A program made the position numbers and the translations under genes. From Bursaphelenchus xylophilus (taxonomy: Eukaryota > Nematoda > Chromadorea > Rhabditida > Aphelenchoididae): DNA of 64,000 nt. The notes beneath the pieces were generated by a model, which was not told the DNA's origin, made no database searches, and saw only the letters and a list, made by a program, of their open reading frames with translations. Of this stretch, positions 13,130 to 23,192 are shown one piece after another. The DNA lies in contig CAJFCV020000003.1 of assembly GCA_904066235.2 (NCBI GenBank), positions 6,696,001 through 6,760,000 of the forward strand, in the 5' to 3' direction. The stretch's first letter is position 1, and each line of letters opens with the position of its first letter.

Positions 13130-16100
13130 TTAGTACAGATTTGAGGCATTGGGAGCTGAGCAAAAGGTTGAAGATCGGGCTAAATGGGCAGTCGACGGAC
13201 GGGTCAGGTCTTGACTTTTCATTTTTAAAGGCCCTCTAGCAGTTAACGGGAGTGGAGGTAGAGTCGAATATGGGTCTGATGGAGATGATGGGAAATCTTG
13301 ATGGCCAAAAAGCGATGATGGGTCCATCCCGACTTTCATTATCTCCCCGTTAATCGACCGAGGTAATTCTGGAGTGGCTGATAAGATCTGTTGAGTTTTT
13401 ATGATCTGAAGTTTAGGCCTCCATTCATCGTTCTTAAGAAAATTCTGGGATGAGTGCACTGAGGGATTTAATGGGTGCTGGGGAATGGCAGACTCGGCAA
13501 TGTTGATGTATTCATGTTGTTCCTGTTTTCGACGGCACATCTTCAGCTTCTTCAGAGCCAGACAAATCCTTTTTATGTGCCCTAATTTCTTGATCCCCAT
13601 ATCCTCGAGATCTTCGAAAGTCAGGTCCTCGACCTTCTTCATGCAGTCATATCCCTCTATTTCGAATAATCGAACATATTGCGGTAGTCCAATGGCCTTC
13701 AGCCACACTCTGAAATTGGTTTGTTTATTGTCAGCAGACTTTTATCACCGCTAATATTAGACTATTTATGTTGCACCTTACGTGAAAAATGTAAAAATCT
13801 TACGAGCTTTGCGACGTAGGGGACACACTTCTTGGCCATCCGTCCACCACATTCCAGTTCTGGATATCTGCGTGAATAATCTTCCGATGTCTGGGATCAG
13901 TCACCCCCAAAGCCAGGAGATCTTCAGCTATTAATTTTGAGACCGATGACACATCGAAACCTTGGAGAATAAACGATGACAGGTACTGCTGAAGGCCCAA
14001 CTTCTCGAGCCATTCTCCCAGAATCTCTGAATCCGAAATTCCTTTGGCCAGCATTTCATTAACATCAATTGTATATGTCTCTTCAAGAGTGCCATAAACG
14101 TCTGCTGACGAAGATTGACGATTAACCGAAAAGCATCTTCGAGAGGGCGAATCGTTCGGATTTGAGGCAAACGAACTTGTACTGTGACTACTGGCGACAT
14201 TTTCGTACTGCAAAAAAATGATGACAAAAAATGGTATTAAAACTAAAAATTATGACAAAAATATAGTCATAAATTATATATATATATATATTTGTTCACC
14301 TTTCCACTCTCAAAACCGCTACTGTTTTGGGAAGATGAAGTGGATCCGGTTGAATTTCGTCCAGATGTCACCCGTTCCGGCAAATAATTACTATTGGGTT
14401 GAAAGGTGGACAAAACACTGCTCTTGTTCGCATTCATCTCACAGCGACTTAATGTGCCAGCATCGAGTGAAGCCAGATCTGAAAGTTTTATTTGATATAA
14501 AGAGGCTGAAGGTTTTCCCATTTCACCCCGAAAGAGCGCCGTATGCAGATGCTCGCGGCCTCTCACGCCTTTCACAAGTGATGTGATCGACCTGTCATCA
14601 CACTTACCAGAGGGATCAGCGCAACTGCTGGCAGCTCGCGACGACGACGGAGAACTCGAGGAATGACAGGAATGAAGAAGGTCGGGGAACATGGACCCCA
14701 TGGTGTTGCTCAACTTCCGACTGCCGTCAGAGAAATTGCGGGATCGGCGATTGAAATCTGCCATGCCTGGAAGGTCCGGTACAACTGGAGCTTCGATTCT
14801 TTTGACTCGACGAACTGTCATCCGCGAGGCCGTACCGTGGCCTGAACTTGAGTCCGGATTTCTCATTTCGCCTGAAAATTAAATCAAAATTAATCATCAA
14901 CTTGTACTATCAACATGATAAACGGCCGAATTACCTTGCTTGTTATCAATGATACAGACGATTTCCGGAGGGAAAACGCCTGATCGTGAGTAACCAAACT
15001 CCTCAAAAACAATTCCCTTCCAGAACACGGGGCTGCTATGGTCGATGATCTGGAATGACAACTAATATAGCAGGGCACTAAAAGTTTTCATCGAAAAATA
15101 GGAAATAAGGGTCTCAAGCTGCGAGGAAACAACATTTCTCACGATCCGGAACTTGATACCATAGTAATAATGGGAAAAGATATAGTTAAACATAACATAT
15201 TTGCTGGGGAATACAAAAAAATATTTCCGGAGAGCCAGAGCGCAAAGAGAACACTCATTCAGTCATATCCCTCGCCCCTTCCCCTGTTAGTGACCAGTTC
15301 AACCTTGAGCGAACTTTTAGGTGCGCCTCTCGAAGGGAATTTCTGACCAGTGCCACCTGATTTCCCCTTTGTTTAGAAGTCTCAGAGACTGAATTTGCAT
15401 ATGGTTTATTTTGGGAAAGGCGCTAGAAGCGTGAAAATCCTTAAGCGGAAAAAGCCCCGCTCTTTCTGCATAAAATATTCGAATTCCTCAAATTAAATCA
15501 ATGCGAGTCACGGTGGATGTTTAACATCATGATTTGTTTTATTGTTTCCTTCCCCAAATCAACACGCAAGTTCACGCTTAACATTACACACATTAACCCA
15601 CCCAAATAAGTTGATGTTGGTAGAGAGACAGCGCGACGGGATTGAGGGGATCCTGGTAATCAATTAGGGCCTGGGCATATGTCCGATGAGGATGGGCTGC
15701 AATGAACGGCGCTCATCATAAAATCGTATTCAAACATTATGTCCGAAACATCCCTCCATCTGACCTCAGGCCAGACATAAAAATGTTTAGACTCGGCCTT
15801 TTACGATGTTTGGCTATCATACAAAGGCCATAAAGTCGAGAGTTCGCATAGAATAAACGAATTAGAGGGGCAGTGTTTGTCCGAAATCGCATAAAATGGG
15901 ACGATGACGTTGGGATCTCCAATTCAGAAAGTAACGAACCCCTCAAGCAAAGTCATCCCCCAGATTGGTAACATTCCGCATAACTAATCCCGGGAAGCAG
16001 TAAAAGCGCGAGGAAATGTGCGCAAAGATCGGCGGCAATGGAGTTGGAGTGGATCTTATTCGATGTTCGGTTGCGCCTGTCCATTAGTTTGGTCTTTCCA

Positions 16101-18622
16101 TATCCCCCTCCCTCCGTCCTTGGCGCGTTCCTTACCCTGTTTTATTAAGACATGATTTGTGTCTTATGCTAATTACTTTGAGTCGAAGAGAGGAAAAAGA
16201 CCCACGAATCAATATGATGGCTCCAAAATTGATAAGAAAAACAAAAAATGTCTACAACCAAAGGGCAGGAGTAGACGCATAAACACGGGTATTTCCTTAC
16301 AAGGAATCCCAGAAAGTCGGCTGGCCTTAAAACGGTTAATTCGCCGTAAGAAGGAGGGCGTTGACTGTCTGACGGACAAGTAACGACCGGGTTCGAATTT
16401 CGAGGGACGGTTGTTCCTGTCCTTCAAAGACCTTTGAAATTAGGTTTGAAGGTGATCCCCCAAACAATATGTGCTGCAAAGACGAAAGTCGAGAATTGGA
16501 AGCCTTTCTCTTTCTTTACGTCGCCCAATTTTCCAGCTGACCGAAAAACGAAACCATCCAGACGCGGTTGGATACCCGCTTCTTTGGTTAGCAACACCAC
16601 AACTGGCACGTCTCACCAGTCGCTGGCCTCTGAAAGGGGGGCGAGCTGACAGGCCTGGGCCCTTCAAGGCGACGAAAACCGCGGAGCACTCAATCGCGAT
16701 GTCGGGGGTTCTTTTTGTTCTAGGACGGTTCGATTATCCTGGGGGCCACTTATTTTGCATATTCATAGTAATCCCCACTTACTGCGAAGTAGCAGGCTCA
16801 GGTCAACGTTAAAAGAGTTGCGATATCCTTTGAGATCTTCATACAAATTCAAGACTGTTAAGCCGTCTCGATTACGGATGGATAAATCAATATTACGCTG
16901 AAAAGACAGCGTCATTCAATGAAAGAACTCACGTGTAAAAGGAGAATGACTATATCAAGATGCCTTTGTTCTACGGCTTCATGTAGCGCTGACCCACGCT
17001 GTGTTTGTAGATTAATTGGGAATCCTTTTTCGATTAAATGATGACAAATCTAGCAATAAGAGAAAGAGAAATTAGTACGTACTTCAACATGTCCATTTCT
17101 GGCAGCCAAATGTAATCCAGACGTTTGTTCTTGATTATTTTTTCCTATCCTATCCAAAATAGATTTTAAGACTCCGTTCTCGATTAGTCGCAGGACCATG
17201 GCAACTCGCCCGTACTCGCAAGCTATATCAAATCCGCTTTTTCCACATTTATCCTTTAGAGTAAAGTCAGCTCCTTCCTTCAAAAGTATGTTAAACTGGT
17301 CTACTTTATTGTATTTGGCCACCAAATGGGAAGCTGTGATCTGAGTGAAGTCAGAGTGGTCGACACAAGCTCCACTGTCAATTAAAAACTGAGTAATCTC
17401 ACTATTTGATGACAGAACTGCTAATTGGAGAGCTATTTGACCTGTAATTAGAATGTCGATATTGTTGATTATATGTAGTAGTCTGACCGAAAAAGAGTTT
17501 CAATGAACGAAATCAAGAATGCGCGTGACGTAAATTCTTTTCGGAGATTTTTCCGCGACGAGAGCGACAAATCTGAATGCACAGTGCAAATGAACAAAAA
17601 CAACCGTTTGCACCGTGCAAAACCGGCAAGAATCCGCGCGTGCGACACGTCGCTTTCTTTGTTTTTTCGGCGACGCGCTCCAAATTTCTCCGCGATGCAA
17701 ATTGTGGTCTGGAATGCGTGCCATGGAAGGGTGCGGGGTGCGAAATTCTTTTTCTGCCAGAAAATAAAATAATTGTCTACCTCTTTCGTCCTCCTCGTCA
17801 ACATCGCAGACTTTCTGGTTCACCAAAGACTTGACTCGATCTAGATTTCCCAAAATGACGGCCAAATGGAGGGGATGTCTGGTGCTATCCATAAATCCAT
17901 CATCTCTGTTCTTAGTTCTTGAGATGGTAGTCGACAGTAAATCTAGTTCAGTCACATTAAAATCAATATAATTCTCACAAAATAAATCACAAATCTCTAC
18001 ATAACTCAAACAAAGGATTGTATGGTTACTGCGTAAAACGATGACTAAAAATACTCTGAAGGAGAGATGTAAAACAAAAACCAATCAAAGATTCACCTGT
18101 TATACTGGAAGAAATCTTTCGTATACGCAGCATAATCGGAGCGATGGAAAAGAGATTTGAATATCAGAAATCCGTTTGCTACAAGAAAATCAGGATATCT
18201 TTATTTCTGATCCGCTCAGCGCGATGGATGAATGGAGACCTTTCGCCCTTTGCCGCAAAACTCCACTAACTGTTCAATGTTCTTTCACAAAAAGAGGCAT
18301 CCATTCAGTCCATTCACAATATAATACGGGAACGGGTGCCAACCAAAAAAGGCGATCAATCCACCAATTAATTGATACGATTCTCTTTTTGATCGCGCCG
18401 AAACCAGTCCGGGAATGAGTCGAGTAATCAGTTACCCGGTCCACATAAAACAAATAAAGGATAACATCGGAAGAATGCCTGTTATTCGATACCTATAACC
18501 TTACACTCTCCGTTACGTGAGGAAAGTGGACGTTGGGAGGGAATAAAAGCAGCAAATGACCTCAGGGCATCAAATATCATGCCCGTGGTGTCATCTTCAT
18601 CTAAATCCCAGCAAGTATTCAT
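13130..18622 (-). CDS. Caskin-type scaffold: ankyrin repeats, SH3, two SAM domains
   Basis: Eleven exons: 18622-18505, 18178-18097, 18055-17781, 17441-17083, 17049-16933, 16897-16783, 15696-15602, 15049-14935, 14871-14300, 14207-13804 and 13709-13130. They join in frame to 943 aa. Ankyrin repeats span ~100-345 (HPLHLAVILGNLDRVKSL, KSGFDIACEYGRVAMV, SGLHLAARNGHVE, RGSALHEAVEQRHLD). An SH3 domain at ~360-420 is split between two exons (AQALIDYQDPLNPVALSLY, then SRSGVFPPEIVCIID). A Ser-rich linker is followed by SAM1 (~680-745, WLEKLGLQQYLSSFILQGFD) and SAM2 (~751-815, WLKAIGLPQYVRLFEIEGYD). This order matches caskin, a CASK- and receptor-associated presynaptic scaffold whose SAM tandem polymerises. 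ANKS1 has no SH3, so it fits less well. The first two exons (~66 aa) have no clear homology and are the least certain part. No PTB domain was found. Confidence 0.87.
14275..14291. repeat. (TA)n microsatellite
   Basis: Seventeen bases of alternating T and A just inside the intron following the Ser-rich linker exon of the caskin-like gene, near its minus-strand donor site. Confidence 0.8.
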
Positions 18623-18725
18623 TTTCTCTTTTATTAGATATATCTTTGCACCTTTCTCCGAGACATAAAATTCACCAAAATGCAGTAAATAAATACTACT
18701 CTTATGACTGACTATATATATTCAT

Positions 18726-21064
18726 TTAGATCCCGTATTGAGGATCAACAGCCTTGGGAACCTTTTGAACTGGAACCTGATTAGGCTGAGGAGGTTGATT
18801 GACTTGCTGGGGATGCACTTGTTGGGGCTGAACAGGGGGAGGTTGTTGATGAACCTGCTGCTGGGAAGGCTGTTGATAAACTTGTTGTTGCGGGGGCTGC
18901 TGATATGCTTGTTGTTGAGGGGGCATTTGTCCATTTACGGGTTGGATTGGCTGAGAATTAACATTAGATACGCTCGTTAAAACCAATATTAATAACAAGC
19001 CCGAAAAAACATGACACACAAAAGGCTCCTCAACAAAACAAATCGACATTCGACCGGTGTAATCTTAATGGACAAGAAGTGTGCAATCTTTGAGAAGAAA
19101 CAACGAACGCACAGAGCTAACCAGAGATGACCGCCCTTACCTGTTGTCCTTCGAATCCTCCTTGTGTTTTCCTATCTAAATTTGGGTCATAGGGGTCATA
19201 AGCATGCTCACCCCAACCTTGTTGTTTAGCATATTCTTCTTCAAACTTCTTGAGTTCATCTTCAGAATAGATGTCTTGATCTGCCAGATCTTTCCACCCT
19301 TCATCTTTATTATCATCAGTGGTCGCTTCACTGTCTTGAAGGAACTCTTGAAGCGAAATTAGCCTGTCATTGTTCTTATCCATCTGCTTTACAACGTGTT
19401 CTCTCATTCTGTACATCTCTTCAACTCTGTTTCAGCCATCAGAATACAATTGTGATACCTACTTTTCCCTTGGATCATCATCAGGGTCTGTCTCGTTATA
19501 CAACTTCGACAATTCAATTTGGAACAAGGCCTCCAATTCATCATCATTCCAGTAACCATCTCCATTTAGATCATGCAGAGCAAAGAATGTCCTTGGATCA
19601 AAGTTATCCTTCTCCATCTAAATTTAGGTAACAAAATACAGAGTGAGGCAAAAAGTTTAAACTTTTTTCATGGGTACAGACGAGAAATTTTTTACGTGCA
19701 GCCAAATGATATTTTTACTATTAAATTCTCCGGGTTTTTCTGTCCTAGGGCTCAAAAATGTAACGAGCTGTGCAGAAAACGCCGCGCTTCCGTAAGCTCA
19801 GTAGCACTTTAACGATGCGAATTTGACGTTCGAACGCGTCCCAGCAGTATACTCCGCCCCGGTTCGCAAGGCAAAAACTGCTCATAATTAGCAAAAGGCC
19901 AAAATTACCCACTTTATTCAAACTGCCACCTACTTGCCGGATCTTAATCTTAAGGACCATGCATTTATTAAATTGGAGACCAGCATCTGTACCACACGTC
20001 ACAAAGGCTTGTAGTCGCTAATCGCTGCGCCAAGAACGACCGATTTCCCCAAAAAAGCTGCGGCCCTTCGCCCAAGATGTCAAGCCACGTTTGCAAACGC
20101 GTTTGGAGCTCTATACCGCCGCCAAGGGCAGCCGCTTTAACACTGGCTGAACATTTTTTTCTCTATGTTACTGATATAGATTGTTACGTTTGTTAAATAA
20201 GATAGCTATAAACCTAAGTTTCAATTTTTTTGCCGCACCCTGTAATAATATAAATGAAACATACATGATCAGACTCTTCCCATACTTCTTCCAACTGTTC
20301 GCGTCCTCCTGGATGCTTCACCTTTTCGTGTTCCTTATGTCTTTTCTGGGCATCTTCTATTTTTTGTTTTTCTTTTTCTCTTTCATCTGGAGGCAGTTTG
20401 GCAAGTTTATGATCTTCTTCAGCTTTCTTTTTCATTTCGTATTCCTTGAACTTTTCTTTTCGTTGTTTATCAATCTCCTCCATATGAGAAACTGTCTAAA
20501 ATAAAATGAGAGATTTTAGGTAACAAACCATATACTAAAATACCTTTTGGATTAATTTTCTCAGGTCTTCCTTGTGGAATTTTTCCCAATTATACACATC
20601 GATATGTTCTGGAACAGGAATCTTGCTAGGATCCCCATGTACCTTAATATCTTCATTGATCTGCTCTCGCAACCTTTCGATTTCTTGCAACTTGGCTTTA
20701 GTTAGCTCGCTGAAGACTTCGGGACTTAAATCGTCAATGTGATCGGCGATTTTACCTTCCTAAAAACAAAAATATTACCAAAACAAGCATCATACCTTTA
20801 TGTCGTTCTCGTTCATTCCTCTAACCCGTTCTTGGAACTTGGGGTCACTCTCCAGAATCTTGATGACTTGTTCTAGGTACTTGGAATATGCGAATTCGTA
20901 CATCTAAAAATATAACAGAAAACATAAAAAGCACTTACCGGCTTTTGCTGGTCATTCGCAGCCTGCTCGGCCTTCTGTTCTTGCTCCTGTGCCTGTTGTC
21001 GATTTGGCGGGGGTGCTGTGATCCCGAGCACCATAAAACCCAAGATAAATGCAAAATATTGCAT
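18726..21064 (-). CDS. nucb-1: Nucleobindin (secretory-pathway EF-hand calcium-binding protein)
   Basis: Seven exons: 21064-20939, 20903-20796, 20759-20544, 20495-20265, 19617-19463, 19426-19141 and 18950-18726. They join in frame to 448 aa. A signal peptide (MQYFAFILGFMVLG) is followed by a Gln/Glu-rich stretch and the nucleobindin N-terminal helical region (EQVIKILESDPKFQERV). A highly charged basic/acidic coiled coil carries the HPGGREQLEEVWEESD block diagnostic of NUCB1/2. Two EF-hands follow, with loops starting DLNGDGYWNDDE and DKNNDRLISLQE. The protein should buffer calcium in the Golgi lumen and bind G-alpha subunits. Where vertebrate proteins end with a leucine zipper and Gln-rich tail, this one has a ~75-residue Pro/Gln-rich tail encoded by its own last exon. 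The start lies 1 nt after a TTTTTAG acceptor. Confidence 0.95.
19639..20242 (+). mobile_element. Degenerate Tc1/mariner-like transposon in a nucleobindin intron
   Basis: Imperfect terminal inverted repeats (left CAGAGTGAGGCAAAAAGTTT; right, read inward, CAGGGTGCGGCAAAAAAATT) are flanked on both sides by TA (19637-19638 and 20243-20244), the mariner target site. The right part encodes, on the plus strand, a C-terminal transposase-like fragment ending RLELYTAAKGSRFNTG and a stop. The rest is interrupted by stops. At ~604 bp it is a dead, internally decayed copy, lying antisense within the 647-nt intron between nucleobindin exons 4 and 5. Confidence 0.75.
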
Positions 21065-21295
21065 CCTAAAAATATTTATTTGAAAAGACACGTGTTACAT
21101 TTACTATATAAACAGATGTATGATGCGTCAACTTATCCATAAATTCCAACCAGACACTTTTTTATTTTTCTTTCACTCGATATTGGAGATGCGCATTTTT
21201 TAATTGATTTTTCAAAAAAATATTTTATTTTTTTTTCCTGAATTTTCAGGAAATTCGAATTCAAGGCAAAAGGTTTCGTAGAGCGAATATTTTGA
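21065..21295. promoter_or_regulatory. Shared divergent promoter region, nucb-1 / mrpl-40
   Basis: Only 231 bp separate the divergent start codons. Both 5' ends carry TTTNAG-type acceptors (21067-21075 on minus, 21243-21249 on plus), so the transcribed leaders overlap most of this interval and the core promoters must be very compact or bidirectional. Confidence 0.5.
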
Positions 21296-21923
21296 ATGTT
21301 ATCTGCATTGGTGCCTCGATTATCCCAACTCTCCGTCCGAAATGTTTCTATGACACCAAAATTAAGGTAAGTTTTGATACTGAGTAATTTACCGTTGTTA
21401 GTTCTTCTGTATTCACCAAAAAGCAGAAAAAAATGGATCCTGAGATTGCCAAGGCTAGAGAAACAAGACGACGAAGGAAACTGACTCGAGAAATCCGAGA
21501 GATGATGAAGCACAGCAAGAAACCTAAGCCAGTTACAGAACTCACTATCGACGTTAAATCGGCGAGGAATATAGAGTTAGTAGAATTAGGAAAGGTCTAA
21601 TTTAATTTAGTCAGAGGTACCGAGAGCCCGTGGTTTTGACTGAAGCCGAGATTGACCAGAGGGCTGTTATTTCGAAGGCCTACAATACGAGTAGGAATGC
21701 TCTTGTCAGAGATGATATCAAATGGATCCAGCGGTCTATGCAGGATCAAGATAATGCGTTGAAGCTGTTAAAGTTGTTGTCTCCAGACCTCTATGCCGAG
21801 GCAGTAAAATTGCCGGACACCATTCATATCTATAGTGGCAAAGGCCCGGTTCTGACGCCGCCGTTGAAGAATTACAGAAGCCCTGATGGAGATCATGAGG
21901 ACACTACTAGGACTTGGGAATAG
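21296..21923 (+). CDS. mrpl-40: Mitochondrial large-subunit ribosomal protein mL40
   Basis: Three exons (21296-21366, 21402-21575, 21611-21923) separated by two 35-nt introns encode 185 aa. The first ~40 residues (MLSALVPRLSQLSVRNVSMT) form an Arg/Ser-rich, acid-free mitochondrial targeting sequence. The mature part starts near MDPEIAKARETRRRRKL, which is diagnostic of mL40. The C-terminus shows the family's LLSPDLYAEAV and GPVLTPPLKNYRSPDG motifs. The protein belongs to the mitoribosome large subunit. AATAAA at 21944-21949 lies 20 nt after the stop. The gene is divergent from nucleobindin. Confidence 0.92.
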
Positions 21924-23156
21924 GCGATTGTTGTGTTTTATTGAATAAACTTTTTTGGAAAGTAAACAGAGAGTGAAAAGTTCGGTAAACTTGTTTTATG
22001 ACGGAGGGGACTGTATTCTTGTGGGAAGCGAAATAGAAAGTGCTCTCAAGGATCGAAACTGAACAGATAAAGTCGTTTCATTGTTTCTATGACGTTTCTA
22101 AGTGGTTTCGGGGAGGGATACGTTGAACCGATTGAAGGAGCATCTATTTGTCACAAATTTATTTAAAAAATTTTTAAAATGGCCTTTGCTCTTCAAGTGG
22201 TAATTAAAGTTTTGAAGGTCGTGAGTAGTTGGCTACCTTCTTTTCGCTGTACCTGGATTTATTCGCCGCGTTAATTGGCTTGTTTTTCCCGTTATAATCT
22301 TCTTAAGTCAGCGGTTCGTATTATGTTTTGCTGCTATTCTTATAATGTGATTGCTATTGGAGGGGTATCTGGTAAGCGGTGATGGCAGCGTCGATAACGA
22401 GTTTTTTCACTTTCATCACCTGCCGGAAAGGAGAGTGTGGTTACTCGGGATCGATTGACCCATTTCTTAAGATGTCCGTCCTTGGCGACATCCCCGCCGA
22501 GAATCCAGGTTTCAGTGAGCGACGGACAGAGAAAGAAAAGAAGGAAAACCCATTTCCCGTTCGCATCCCTTACATCTGATTGAAGGCATCGAAGCGTGTT
22601 TTTGAAGTCAGATTCGTGTTGTGCGATTGAATGGCATTGGTCAGTCATTGTTACTTCCAATGCGGACTTTGTATATCCATCCCTGGGTTGGTGACTGCTG
22701 CCGGAACAAGTTCCGGCCACCAGTTCCGACGTTGCAAGTGTTTTTTTTTTACTGATTTTGACGTTTTTTGATTATGAAGCCGTTCGGAGTCTTTTTTCTT
22801 TCCGTTCGCTGATTTCGTCAGCGGAACGTCGTATTTGTCAACGTCTCCTTATTAATCGAATTTCGTTAGTGAAGTTTTTCTTATTTTGAATTGTAATATC
22901 TGTTTTGAAGTAGTTACGTAACATCTATCTACGGTTATTGTCACCTTTTCCACGATTTAATGCCATAAGGACGATTCGCTTCTTAACTGTCACTTATTCT
23001 CATCACGTTTTATGATTTTAAAGCGAGAGTCTCGTGGGGGCAGGTTCACTCACCTCAGTTCTGGTTCGCCTTCTGATTCCATCAGTTCTTTTATTGCCTG
23101 TCATTTTATACAATTAAACAGGAAACTCTGAAGAGTCTCTTTTCAGGAGTATTTTT
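21924..23156. other. Intergenic; upstream region of the tetraspanin gene
   Basis: Holds the mL40 poly(A) signal at its left end and the tetraspanin promoter at its right end. A TCTTTTCAG acceptor at 23138-23146 marks either a 5' UTR intron or a trans-splice site. No coding exon could be supported. Confidence 0.45.
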
Positions 23157-23192
23157 ATGAATCGGTGGCTGGGATTAGATGGTGCGGATTGA
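23157..23192 (+). other. Upstream ORF overlapping the tetraspanin start codon
   Basis: An 11-codon ORF starts at the first ATG after the acceptor (23157) and stops at 23190-23192. It overlaps the tetraspanin ATG (23179) in another frame. It could lower translation of the main ORF if the leader begins at the acceptor; I cannot tell whether it is used. Confidence 0.35.

Noticed and set aside
16388..16410. GGTTCGAATTTCGAG, resembling a tRNA T-loop
   Set aside because: No box A at the right distance and no pairing stems; not a tRNA.
17469..17834. Open frames of 85-111 codons on both strands
   Set aside because: They lie in the 339-nt intron between the second and third ankyrin exons of the caskin-like gene; splice phase supports the intron.
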